A program made the translations under genes and the position numbers. From NCBI GenBank assembly GCA_030151365.1, contig JASLDW010000071.1, positions 1-64,000 on the forward strand: a stretch of DNA of 64,000 bases. Reading direction: 5' to 3'. The first letter of the stretch is position 1; every line of letters starts with the position of its first letter. This DNA comes from Lysobacter sp. Lineage in GTDB: Bacteria; Pseudomonadota; Gammaproteobacteria; Xanthomonadales; Xanthomonadaceae. Of this stretch, positions 39,301-49,625 are shown one piece after another. The notes under the pieces are model-generated. The model searched no databases and was not told where the DNA came from. It saw only the letters and a list, made by a program, of their open reading frames with translations.

Positions 39301-40536
39301 CTAGCCGCGCGGTCCGAATTGCACGCGTTCGCGGCGGATGCCGTAGCCGAACAGGCGCGCGGGAATGTGGCGGAAGGCGAGGAAGCGGCTGGCGAAGCGC
39401 AGCACGCCGGGTGTCGGCAGCAGGCCGCCCGGGGTGTCGTCGAGCAATGCCGCGATCAGGCGTCGCTGGACGATCCGCTGCACCGCCTGGATCGCCCGCG
39501 TCGGCCACAAACGGCGCTGTTGCACGCGTGGAAGTTGTGCATCGTCGACCGCGCCGTTTCCAGCCAGCATCGGGCCGAGCAGATTGGCGGTGGCGACCGC
39601 GTCCTGGATGGCGAGATTGATGCCGACGCCGCCGATCGGGGACATGGCGTGGGCGGCATCGCCGATGAACAGCAGGCCCGGAATGTTCCAGCGCTGCAGG
39701 CGATCGATGCGCACTTCCAGCGTCTTGACGTCGTTCCAGTCCTGCACGGCATCCATGCGCGTTGATTCGAACGGCAGCAACGGCGCAACCAGATCGCGGA
39801 ACGTCCGCAACGGACGCGCTCGCAACACGGCATCGCTGCCCTTGCCGATCACGTAGGCGCATTGCCAATAGTCGTTGCGGTCGAGCATCACCAGCAGGCG
39901 TCCGCGTGCGGGGATGCCCTGGGTCTGGTCGGGGTCGCCGGCCTGTCGCGGCAGGCGGAACCACAGCACATCCATCGGCGAGCCGAAGGTTTCGACCGTG
40001 AGTCCGGCGGCGTCGCGCAGGGTCGAGCCGCGGCCATCGCAGGCGATCACCAGGTCGGCGGTGATGTCCAGTTCGCCATCGGGATCGCGCGCCTGCACGC
40101 CGCTGATGCGGCCCGAGTCGGTGCGAATCAGGCCGATCGCTTCCGTGCGCATGCGCAAGGAGAAATTCGGCCAGGCGCGGGCGGCACCTGCGAGGAGATC
40201 CAGGAAATCCCACTGCGGCGCCAGTGCCATGTAGTCGAATGGCCGCAGTCCGCGGAAATCGCCGAGTGCAAGCGTGCCTTCGGCGAAGCGTCCGGCGATG
40301 GTCTGTTCGCGCCGGTGCGGGATGCGCAGGAAGGCGTCGAGCAGGCCGATCTGGCGCAGGATGTCGAGCGTCGACGGATGCACGGTGTCGCCGCGGAAAT
40401 CGCGGAGGAAATCGGCGTGTTTTTCGAGCACGACGACATCGACGCCGCCGCGCGCCAGCAACAGACCGAGCATCATTCCCGCCGGTCCTCCGCCGGCGAT
40501 GCAGCACCGCACCTTCATCCGGCGCGGCGCGTCCAT
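39301..40536 (-). CDS. FAD-dependent monooxygenase (PHBH/UbiH-like)
   Basis: About 411 aa. The dinucleotide-binding motif is CCIAGGGPAGMMLGLLLARG at the N-terminus, the middle motif LVIACDGRGSTLRDAAGL near residue 180 and the third FAD motif FIGDAAHAMSPIGGVGINLA near 300. This is the aromatic-hydroxylase fold. No ubi neighbours are present, and the substrate cannot be assigned. It follows the glutaredoxin fusion by one base, so cotranscription is likely. Starts at 40536 or 40518 are possible; neither has a good Shine-Dalgarno. An arginine-rich end (RRERVQFGPRG) is unusual for a soluble flavoprotein and may touch the membrane. Confidence 0.85.
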   Translation of the reverse strand: MDAPRRMKVRCCIAGGGPAGMMLGLLLARGGVDVVVLEKHADFLRDFRGDTVHPSTLDILRQIGLLDAFLRIPHRREQTIAGRFAEGTLALGDFRGLRPFDYMALAPQWDFLDLLAGAARAWPNFSLRMRTEAIGLIRTDSGRISGVQARDPDGELDITADLVIACDGRGSTLRDAAGLTVETFGSPMDVLWFRLPRQAGDPDQTQGIPARGRLLVMLDRNDYWQCAYVIGKGSDAVLRARPLRTFRDLVAPLLPFESTRMDAVQDWNDVKTLEVRIDRLQRWNIPGLLFIGDAAHAMSPIGGVGINLAIQDAVATANLLGPMLAGNGAVDDAQLPRVQQRRLWPTRAIQAVQRIVQRRLIAALLDDTPGGLLPTPGVLRFASRFLAFRHIPARLFGYGIRRERVQFGPRG

Positions 40537-40537
40537 G

Positions 40538-41461
40538 TCAGTAGCGCGCGATCGCCGGGTCGGCGTCGGCCCAGGCGTCGATTCCGCCGCTGACGTTGTA
40601 GACCTCGCGGAAACCGAGGCCGCGGAAATGTCCCGCCGCCTGCGCGCTGCGTCCGCCGTGGTGGCAGAGGAAGGCGATCGCGCTGTCCTTGGGCAATGCA
40701 GAAAGTGCATCGATGCCGTCGTCGAGAGTGCGGAACGCGACCGGCGCCTTGGCGATCGCGCGTTCGTCCGCCGGGCGCACGTCGACCAGGATCAGCTGCC
40801 CGTTGCGCACGCGTTCGCCGGCTTCCGCAGGCGTGATCGCGCGAACGGCAGGTGCCGCCAGCGGATGTTCGACCACCAGGCCGCGGCCGCGATGATCGTC
40901 GACGAAATCGATGCGCAGGCCATCGGCACGACGCGCGGACGCACCATCGAACTGGAAGCGCACGCCCTCGACTTCCGTCGCGATGCTGGCGGGGTCGGCC
41001 GGCGCCAGTTGCAGTTGCGCGCGGTGCTGCTTGTCGACCATGACGACGACGGCGAGTCCGGCGCCGGCATTGGCGATCGCGCCACGCAGCATGTCGAGCG
41101 CGGCGGTGCTCACCTCGATCGAGGGCGGAGTGCGATCCGGTTCCGGCAGGCCGAGCAGGCGCTGCAATTCGCCGCTGCCGGCCATCTGCACGATGATGTC
41201 GCTGCCGCCCAGCAGTTCGCCGCCGACGTACAGCTGCGGAATGGTCGGCCAGTCACCGTAGAGCTTGATGCCCTCGCGGATCTCGGGATCGGACAGCACG
41301 TCGACGTGCGCGTATTCGGCCCCCATGTCGTCGAGTGTGCCCACCGCCTTGGCCGAGAAGCCGCACTGCGGCGCCTGCGGAACGCCTTTCATGAACAGCA
41401 CCACGCGATTGGAATCGAGCAGCGTCTGGATGCGGGCGCGGGTGGCGGGATCGAGCGACAT
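40538..41461 (-). CDS. Monothiol glutaredoxin (Grx4) - HesB-like - rhodanese fusion
   Basis: A 307-aa three-part protein. Residues 1-105 are a Grx4-type monothiol glutaredoxin with active site QCGFS (Cys33) and the WPTIPQLYVGGELLGGSDI block, which binds a 2Fe-2S cluster with glutathione. Residues about 112-203 resemble an A-type iron-sulfur carrier (SIEVSTAALDMLRGAI), but contain no cysteine, so they cannot ligate iron in the usual way. Residues about 208-307 are a rhodanese with CHHGGRS (Cys near 265). Role: iron-sulfur trafficking with sulfur transfer. The fusion is known in xanthomonads. Followed at once by the FAD monooxygenase gene. Confidence 0.9.
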   Translation of the reverse strand: MSLDPATRARIQTLLDSNRVVLFMKGVPQAPQCGFSAKAVGTLDDMGAEYAHVDVLSDPEIREGIKLYGDWPTIPQLYVGGELLGGSDIIVQMAGSGELQRLLGLPEPDRTPPSIEVSTAALDMLRGAIANAGAGLAVVVMVDKQHRAQLQLAPADPASIATEVEGVRFQFDGASARRADGLRIDFVDDHRGRGLVVEHPLAAPAVRAITPAEAGERVRNGQLILVDVRPADERAIAKAPVAFRTLDDGIDALSALPKDSAIAFLCHHGGRSAQAAGHFRGLGFREVYNVSGGIDAWADADPAIARY

Positions 41462-41532
41462 GGCGGGTATTCCGGGAAACGATGCGCCATTGTACCGAGG
41501 GGGTGATGGTGGCAGCGTGCGATCATTCCCGC

Positions 41533-42330
41533 ATGGAAGACCTGCATTCACGCCTGATTCCGCGCCATCCCCATCGCTGGTGGGCATGGCTGGCCGTGTC
41601 GCAGCTGCTGGTCGCGGGGCTGTGGTGGCGCTTCGGCTGGAAGGTCGGACTGCCGTGCATGGTCGCCAGCCATGTGCCGTTCTGGTGGGGCGTGCTGATG
41701 CCGCGTTCGCGCTTCTACTCGCCCTGCTTGTCGCGATTGCCGACACAGGGGCGCATGGTCTGGTTGACCATCGATGACGGTCCGTCGGACGAGACGGTCG
41801 AAATGCTCGATCTGCTCGATGCCCATGCTGCGAAAGCGACTTTCTTCGTGGTCGGCGAGCGCGCCGCCGCGCATCCGGAGCTGATCCGCGAAATCCTGCG
41901 TCGCGGCCACGGCATCGGCAACCACAGCGCCAGTCATCCCGCCGCGCTGTTCTGGGCACTGGGGCCAACGCGGATGCGCGCGGAAATCACCCGCTGCCAG
42001 GACGTCCTGCGTGCGATCACCGGCACCGCGCCGATCTGGTTCCGTGCGGTGGTCGGCATGGCCAATCCCTTCGCCGCCGCGCCGATGCGCGATCTCGGCC
42101 TCGCCCGCGTGGCGTGGACTGCGCGTGGCTACGACGGCGTTGCCGGCGACGTGGCGAGCGTGGTCGCACGCATCGAACGCGATCTCGAGCCAGGCGCGAT
42201 CGTGTTGCTGCACGAAGGCGCGGCGCATGGCCACAACATCGACATCCTGCGCGGCGTGCTGGCGAAACTCGATGCCGCGGGATTGCGTGCGGCATTGCCG
42301 GAGCGAATCACCCCGGACGGCGTGCGCTGA
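41533..42330 (+). CDS. Polysaccharide deacetylase family protein (NodB domain)
   Basis: A 265-aa protein with two hydrophobic segments at the N-terminus (about 14-31 and 36-55) that should anchor it in the membrane. The NodB domain follows: MVWLTIDDGPSDETVEMLDL (catalytic/metal Asp pair), ATFFVVGERA, GIGNHSASHPAAL (metal H-x3-H), WFRAVVGM and GAIVLLHEG. It would remove N-acetyl groups from a glycan such as chitooligosaccharide or peptidoglycan. ATG at 41533 is chosen over an upstream in-frame start. Its 3' end overlaps the convergent methyltransferase by 23 nt. Confidence 0.88.
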   Translation: MEDLHSRLIPRHPHRWWAWLAVSQLLVAGLWWRFGWKVGLPCMVASHVPFWWGVLMPRSRFYSPCLSRLPTQGRMVWLTIDDGPSDETVEMLDLLDAHAAKATFFVVGERAAAHPELIREILRRGHGIGNHSASHPAALFWALGPTRMRAEITRCQDVLRAITGTAPIWFRAVVGMANPFAAAPMRDLGLARVAWTARGYDGVAGDVASVVARIERDLEPGAIVLLHEGAAHGHNIDILRGVLAKLDAAGLRAALPERITPDGVR

Positions 42331-42985
42331 CCAGCCAGTTGTTGAACAGGTTGCGGCCGAGATGCGGTTGCCACTCCACCTCAAGCCCGGCCGATTCCAG
42401 CAGTTCGGTCAACACTTCGCGGCGCGGATAGCGTTGCGGCGCGCTGCGCATCCAGCCGATGCGGTGGCCGATGCGGTCGGTCACATCGGTGATGCGGCTG
42501 CGCGCGCTCCTGTCTTCAAGTCCGGTGCGGATCACCAGCTGCGCGCCCGGGACCAGGCAGGCGATGGCGCCGGACACCACGTTCGACTGCAGCGGTTCCG
42601 GTAAGTACTGCAGCATGTCGAGGATGGATACCGAACCACGATGCGCAGGCACGCCCAGCGACAGGTCCGCGGTCCCGAAGGCGACGTCATGCAGATGCCG
42701 GCGCGCCGCGGCACCGCGGGCGCGGGCGATTTTCGCCGCATCGAAATCGACGCCCATGTAAGGCTGCGTGGCACCGGCGTTGCGCAGTACGTGGGCGAGC
42801 AGGCCGATGCCGCAGCCGAGGTCGAGCAACGGATGCGGATCATCGCGCAGCAAGGGCAACACGCCGGGATAAAGGGGGTCGTGGGCGAGTTTCCAGCGTG
42901 CGTAGTGGGAATGCCAGCGATCGAACGGGCGTTCCGGTGTCAGGAATGCGCGCGAGATGGCGATGGAATCGATGAGTGCGCTCAT
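42308..42985 (-). CDS. Class I SAM-dependent methyltransferase
   Basis: A 225-aa methyltransferase. Motif I is LLDLGCGIGLLAHVL near residue 50, then MGVDFDAAKIARAR (acidic motif II) and VSILDMLQYLPEPLQ (motif IV-like). SAM binding is clear and the substrate is not. The start MSALIDSIAISRAFL at 42985 overlaps the SGNH hydrolase stop (ATGA). With the SGNH hydrolase and aminotransferase it forms a three-gene overlapping unit; a lipid, polyketide or fatty-acid-like substrate would fit the neighbours but is a guess. Confidence 0.85.
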   Translation of the reverse strand: MSALIDSIAISRAFLTPERPFDRWHSHYARWKLAHDPLYPGVLPLLRDDPHPLLDLGCGIGLLAHVLRNAGATQPYMGVDFDAAKIARARGAAARRHLHDVAFGTADLSLGVPAHRGSVSILDMLQYLPEPLQSNVVSGAIACLVPGAQLVIRTGLEDRSARSRITDVTDRIGHRIGWMRSAPQRYPRREVLTELLESAGLEVEWQPHLGRNLFNNWLVSARRPG

Positions 42986-43596
42986 TCCGCCCGCAGGCAT
43001 TCGCGCGCGGCCGGCAGCGCCAGCCCGGTCCACAATCCGTACATCGCCGCCGACGGATGCAATGCGTCTTCGCTCAACATGGCTTCTTCTCTACCATGCC
43101 TGCGGGAAACGGATGTTATGTCGACGTAACGAACGCCGCGTTCGTCGCACCGCGCATGTGCGACTGCATTGAACGCATCGATCTCCGCGGCGATCGTTTG
43201 CGGATCGCGACCCGAGCTCGTCGCGAATGGCGTCACGCCCCAATCCGGAATCGACAGCACCAGTACGCGCGATGCGCGTCCGCCGGTACAGGCAATCGCG
43301 CGATCGAGCAGGATGCGGAATTCGTCGCGGTAATCGTCGAGGCCGAGGCCGCGGTACTGGTTGTTGACGCCGATCAGCAGGGTGACGAATCCCCAGCCAT
43401 TGCCGAGCGGTTCGGCGGCATCGATGGCCGCCGCGAGTTCGCCGGTGGTCCAGCCGGTGGTGGCGATGATGCGCGGATCCGCGATCGCGAAGCCTTCGCG
43501 TCGCAAGGCTTCGGCCAGTTGCACCGGCCAGCGTCCCTGCTTCGCGACGCCCTCGCCGATGGTGTAACTGTCGCCGAGGGCCAGGTAGCCGTTCAC
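42982..43596 (-). CDS. SGNH/GDSL hydrolase
   Basis: A 204-aa single-domain esterase. Block I is LALGDSYTIGEGV (Ser nucleophile), block II has TTGWTTGEL (oxyanion Gly), block III is LLIGVNNQYRG (GxNN) and block V is DALHPSAAMYGLW (catalytic Asp and His). The catalytic set is complete. No signal peptide is seen, so the enzyme is cytoplasmic, unlike many GDSL lipases. GTG at 43596 overlaps the aminotransferase stop (GTGA). Substrate unknown; an acyl or acetyl ester is likely. Confidence 0.88.
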   Translation of the reverse strand: MNGYLALGDSYTIGEGVAKQGRWPVQLAEALRREGFAIADPRIIATTGWTTGELAAAIDAAEPLGNGWGFVTLLIGVNNQYRGLGLDDYRDEFRILLDRAIACTGGRASRVLVLSIPDWGVTPFATSSGRDPQTIAAEIDAFNAVAHARCDERGVRYVDITSVSRRHGREEAMLSEDALHPSAAMYGLWTGLALPAARECLRAE

Positions 43597-44813
43597 GCCG
43601 CCAGTGCCGCGCGCCGCGACAGCACGCGGTCGATGCGGCCGAACACCTCGCGCAGCACGTCGGGTTGCGGCAGCAGGGTGACGCGGAAATGGTTGCGATA
43701 GGGCACGTTGAAGCTCGAACCTGGCACGATCAGCACGTCCTCGGTTTCCAGCAATTCCAGCGCGAAGGCGTGATCGTCGAAGCCATGCGCGGCCGGGCCG
43801 ACCACCGCCGGGAAGCCGTAGAGCGCGCCCTGCGGCGCCACCAGCTGCAGGTGCGGACTGGCGTTGCAGCTTTCGATCAAGGCACGGCGGGTTTCGTACA
43901 GGCGTCCGCCCGCACTGCACAGCGGCGAGATGGTGTCCTGGCCGTGGAGCGCGGCGTCGATGGCGAACTGTCCCGGCACGTTGGCGCACAGGCGCAGCGC
44001 GCCGAGCAGGTCCATCGCGGCGTGGTAATCGCGCATCTTCTCGCGATCGCCCGACAGCACCGCCCAGCCGACGCGCCAGCCGCAGGCGCGATGCACTTTC
44101 GACAAGCCTCCGAACGACACGCAGGGCACGTCGCCGGCGAGCGGCGCCAGCGGCTGGAAGGTCGCGCCGTCGTAGAGGATGTGGTCGTAGATCTCGTCGG
44201 CCATCAACAGCAGGCCGTGGCGTTCGGCGATCGCGACGATGCGCGCGATCAGTTCCGGCGGATAGTTGGCGCCGGTCGGGTTGTTGGGATTGATCAGCAC
44301 GATCGCGCGGGTGCGCGACGACACCAGCTGCTCGATTTCGTCGGGATCGGGCAGGAAACCGTTTTCCGGCAGGCACTGGTAATAGACCGGGCGACCGTCG
44401 TTGAGGATGGTCGCGGCGCTCCACAGCGGATAGTCTGGCGAGGGCAGCAGCACTTCGTCGCCGGGATTGAGCAGCGCGCGCAGCGAGATGTCGATCAGTT
44501 CGCTGACGCCATTGCCGATGAAGACGCGATCGGCGCCGGCACCCGGCGTTCCCCGGGCGACATGGTGCGCGGCGATGGCTTCGCGCGCTTCCGGCAGGCC
44601 CTGTTGGTGGGTGTAGGGATCGGTCTGGGCGATGCGGCCGGCGATGGCCTGCTGCAGGTGTTCCGGCGCGCGGAAGCCGAAGGCGCCGGGATTGCCGATG
44701 TTGAGCTTGATCAGGCTGCGACCCTGGGATTCCAGGTCGCGGGCGCGGCGGGCCAGTTCGCCGCGGATTTCATAGCGCACTTCCGAGAGGCGCTGGCGGG
44801 TGGAAAGCGACAT
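43593..44813 (-). CDS. Class I/II PLP aminotransferase (AlaA-like)
   Basis: A 406-aa fold type I enzyme, beginning VRYEIRGELARRARDLESQG and LIKLNIGNPGAFGF, the start seen in alanine-forming aminotransferases (AlaA/AlaC group). FIGNGVSELIDISLRALLNP binds phosphate, VLINPNNPTGANYP contains the conserved Asn, LLMADEIYDHILYDGA the Asp, and SFGGLSKVHRACGWRVGW the PLP-bound Lys. The C-terminal Arg is in YRNHFRVTLLP. Pyruvate/glutamate to alanine/2-oxoglutarate is a reasonable guess. First gene of the aminotransferase-SGNH-methyltransferase unit. Confidence 0.88.
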   Translation of the reverse strand: MSLSTRQRLSEVRYEIRGELARRARDLESQGRSLIKLNIGNPGAFGFRAPEHLQQAIAGRIAQTDPYTHQQGLPEAREAIAAHHVARGTPGAGADRVFIGNGVSELIDISLRALLNPGDEVLLPSPDYPLWSAATILNDGRPVYYQCLPENGFLPDPDEIEQLVSSRTRAIVLINPNNPTGANYPPELIARIVAIAERHGLLLMADEIYDHILYDGATFQPLAPLAGDVPCVSFGGLSKVHRACGWRVGWAVLSGDREKMRDYHAAMDLLGALRLCANVPGQFAIDAALHGQDTISPLCSAGGRLYETRRALIESCNASPHLQLVAPQGALYGFPAVVGPAAHGFDDHAFALELLETEDVLIVPGSSFNVPYRNHFRVTLLPQPDVLREVFGRIDRVLSRRAALAA

Positions 44814-44876
44814 CTACACACACGATTGGGGGCACGAATCCTTGCAGATTAGCGGAAATCCCGCGACGGGGGCGGC

Positions 44877-44882
44877 TAGAAT
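44877..44882 (+). promoter_or_regulatory. Leaderless -10 box of rsgA
   Basis: TAGAAT begins 12 nt before an ATG at 44889. That ATG opens an 8-codon reading frame ending in the rsgA TTG region, and would be the natural rsgA start if one C were added to the C tract at 44893-44896. Confidence 0.45.
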
Positions 44883-44899
44883 CGCCCCATGACCCCGAC

Positions 44900-45991
44900 T
44901 TGCCGCCACGCTTGAACTCCGCAGCCGCTCTGCAGGCCATTGGCTGGCCCTTGCAGCCGGGCCCGGAGTGGCTGGACCTGCTGGCGCGTCACCCCGAAGC
45001 GCGGCCGGCGCGGATCGTGGAGCAGCATCGCAGCGGTTACCGCCTGGTGGATGCGCCGGAATCCGAGTCGTTTCCCGCGGAATCGCCGCCGGAATGGCAG
45101 CGCAACCTGAAGGATCCGTTGCAACGTGCCGGGGTCGGCGACTGGGTGCTGGTCGCGGGCGGGCAGATCATCGCCTTGCTGCCGCGGCGGACCACGTTGA
45201 AACGAGGCGCCGCCGGCGAGCATTACAAGCAGCAGTTGATCGCCGCCAATATCGATACCGCCTTCGTGGTGACCGGACTCGATGCCGATTTCAATCCGCG
45301 CCGGATCGAGCGCTACCTGGTGCTGGTGCAGGGTGGCGGCATCGAAGCCGTGGTCGTGCTGACCAAGGCCGACAAGGGCGGCGATGTCGAGGCCGCGCTG
45401 GCGTCATTGCAGGCGATCCGCGACGAAGGCGTCGCCGTGCACGCGGTGAACGCCAAGGATGCGGAATCGGTCGCCGCGTTGTCGCCGTGGCTGCAGCCGG
45501 GGCAGACGGTGGTCTTGGTCGGATCGAGCGGCGCCGGCAAGTCGACCATCACCAATACCCTGCTCGGCAACGAACGGATGAAGACCGGCGAGGTGCGCGC
45601 CAGCGATTCGCGCGGTCGCCACACCACGACGCATCGCGCGCTGCTGCCGCTGCCGTCGGGCGCCTGCCTGATCGACACGCCGGGCATGCGCGAACTCAAG
45701 CCGACCGGCGAGGAGAAGCCCGATCGTTCGGTGTTCGCCGATATCGATGCGTTGGCGGAACAATGCCGCTTCCGCGACTGCAAGCACGAGCGCGAGCCGG
45801 GCTGTGCGGTGCGCGCGGCGATCGAAGCGGGTACCCTCGATCCCGACCGCGTCGCCAACTGGCGCAAACTGATGGATGAAGTCGAGGCGGCTGCAGAAAC
45901 GCTGGAAAGCCGCCAGTCGAAGAAATCCGAGGAAAAGCGCACGACGCGCGCCCTCAACAAGTGGCTGGACAAGAAGCGTGGCGGACATTGA
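44900..45991 (+). CDS. rsgA: Ribosome small-subunit-dependent GTPase A
   Basis: A 363-aa circularly permuted GTPase. An OB fold (about 50-120) comes first, then G4 LTKADKGG and G5 before G1 LVGSSGAGKSTITNTL and G3 DTPGMREL. A C-terminal zinc knuckle has Cys-x-Cys-His type ligands (QCRFRDCKHEREPGCAVRAA). It releases RbfA and checks 30S maturation. The start is uncertain: TTG at 44900 or 44912, with an out-of-frame ATG at 44889 that fits a leaderless promoter. The 3' end overlaps the next gene by 14 nt. Confidence 0.93.
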   Translation: MPPRLNSAAALQAIGWPLQPGPEWLDLLARHPEARPARIVEQHRSGYRLVDAPESESFPAESPPEWQRNLKDPLQRAGVGDWVLVAGGQIIALLPRRTTLKRGAAGEHYKQQLIAANIDTAFVVTGLDADFNPRRIERYLVLVQGGGIEAVVVLTKADKGGDVEAALASLQAIRDEGVAVHAVNAKDAESVAALSPWLQPGQTVVLVGSSGAGKSTITNTLLGNERMKTGEVRASDSRGRHTTTHRALLPLPSGACLIDTPGMRELKPTGEEKPDRSVFADIDALAEQCRFRDCKHEREPGCAVRAAIEAGTLDPDRVANWRKLMDEVEAAAETLESRQSKKSEEKRTTRALNKWLDKKRGGH

Positions 45992-47246
45992 GCTGACGCC
46001 GGAACAACAGCGTTACGCCGCGCTCGACGCGCGACTGGTGCAGGCCGCGAAAGGCCTGCGCCTGCTCAACATGGTGAGTTGGCCGGCCAGCCTGCAGCAG
46101 CCCTATCTGGAAGCGTGGGCGGCGGGACGCAAGCTCAATCCCGAGGTCGCCTATCCACGGCACGATTTCAGCGATGTCCGCCGCGAGCTGGAAGCGATCG
46201 CCGCCGAATCCGAACCCGGCCATCCGCTTGGCGACTACCTGATCGAAAGCGCGCACAGCTGGTCGCTGGCGGCGGAATTGCTGGAAAACCTCGGCACCGC
46301 GCGCGTCAGCGAAATTTCCCAAAAGTTGTTCGGCCGCCCCGACGAGAAACTGCCCGGCGACGGTCCCAGCACGGTGGAAGCCGCGCAGCACTTCATCGGC
46401 ATCGCCAGCGAACTCGACCGCGGATTGCTGTCGCCTGCGGAAACGGTGCCGATTTCCGCCACCGCGCTGGCGCTGCAACTGCAGAACGACCTCGACGACT
46501 TCTTCGATGGCCGCGTCATTGGCGTCGAACTCGATCCCCAGCTGATCGCCAAGGCCGCGGCGGCGGCGACCCGCATCCGCCTGCGCACCAGCGCCACCTT
46601 CAGCGACTATGACCGCGCGCAACTGTTGCAGCACGAAGCCTTCGTCCATTCGCTGACCGCGCTCAACGGCCGCGAGCAGCCGGTGTTGAAGAGCCTGGAA
46701 CTGTCGTCGCCGCGCGTGACCGCGACCCAGGAAGGACTGGCCACCTTCGCCGAACAGATCACCGGCAGCACCGACATCGAGCGCATGAAGCGCGTCAGCC
46801 TGCGCATCGAGGCAGTGGCGATGGCGCTGGGCGGCGCCGATTTCGTCCAGGTCTTCCAGTACTTCATCGATGCCGGACAGGACCTGCAGGAGAGCTTCGC
46901 CTCGGCGCAACGGGTGTTCCGTGGCGTGCCGACCACCGGCGGCATGGCCTTCACCAAGGACACCGTCTACCTGCGCGGACTGGTGGCGGTGCACACCTTC
47001 TTCCGTTGGTCGCTGCGCCAGGATCGCCTGAAGCTGTGTCGCCTGCTGTTCGCCGGCAAGATGACCCTGCAGGACATCCAGCGCTTCGAGCCGCTGTTCG
47101 CCGACGGCACCCTGGCGCCGCCTCGCTGGTTGCCGCGCTGGGTGGCCCGCGCCAACGGCCTGGCGGGGATGCTGGCGTTCTCGCTGTTCGCCAATCGCAT
47201 CCACCTCGACCAGATTGCGGATCGCTTCGATCTTGCGGATTTCTAG
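45978..47246 (+). CDS. QEGLA-motif protein, DUF1704/MATCAP-like metallopeptidase family
   Basis: A 422-aa protein annotated in relatives as flavohemoglobin-expression-modulating QEGLA protein. The pattern H-E-x3-H (QHEAFVHS, His219, Glu220, His224) followed by TQEGLATFAEQ (Glu252) is a zinc metallopeptidase arrangement. The eukaryotic members of this family are tubulin tyrosine carboxypeptidases (MATCAP). All ligands are conserved here, so peptidase activity is probable, but the bacterial substrate is unknown. GTG start at 45978, inside the end of rsgA, implies coupling with that GTPase. Confidence 0.82.
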   Translation: MADIELTPEQQRYAALDARLVQAAKGLRLLNMVSWPASLQQPYLEAWAAGRKLNPEVAYPRHDFSDVRRELEAIAAESEPGHPLGDYLIESAHSWSLAAELLENLGTARVSEISQKLFGRPDEKLPGDGPSTVEAAQHFIGIASELDRGLLSPAETVPISATALALQLQNDLDDFFDGRVIGVELDPQLIAKAAAAATRIRLRTSATFSDYDRAQLLQHEAFVHSLTALNGREQPVLKSLELSSPRVTATQEGLATFAEQITGSTDIERMKRVSLRIEAVAMALGGADFVQVFQYFIDAGQDLQESFASAQRVFRGVPTTGGMAFTKDTVYLRGLVAVHTFFRWSLRQDRLKLCRLLFAGKMTLQDIQRFEPLFADGTLAPPRWLPRWVARANGLAGMLAFSLFANRIHLDQIADRFDLADF

Positions 47247-47287
47247 GCCCGGCTGCGTCCATGCGTCGGCGTGTGGCCTGCCCGCGC

Positions 47288-47293
47288 TAGAAT
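47288..47293 (+). promoter_or_regulatory. Candidate -10 box of maeB
   Basis: TAGAAT, 35 nt before the ATG at 47323, giving a leader of about 23 nt. It resembles the TAGAxT boxes before rsgA and the ABC transporter gene. No -35 box is evident. Confidence 0.35.
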
Positions 47294-47322
47294 GGCAAGG
47301 ACATACGACTGATCCCAACACG

Positions 47323-49620
<2,298 letters not shown>

Positions 49621-49625
49621 GCGCA

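Noticed and set aside
16402..44194. Claim that AGATCT is avoided in this genome
   Set aside because: At least two further sites (16402-16407, 44189-44194) exist in ordinary genes, so no avoidance can be stated without a full count.
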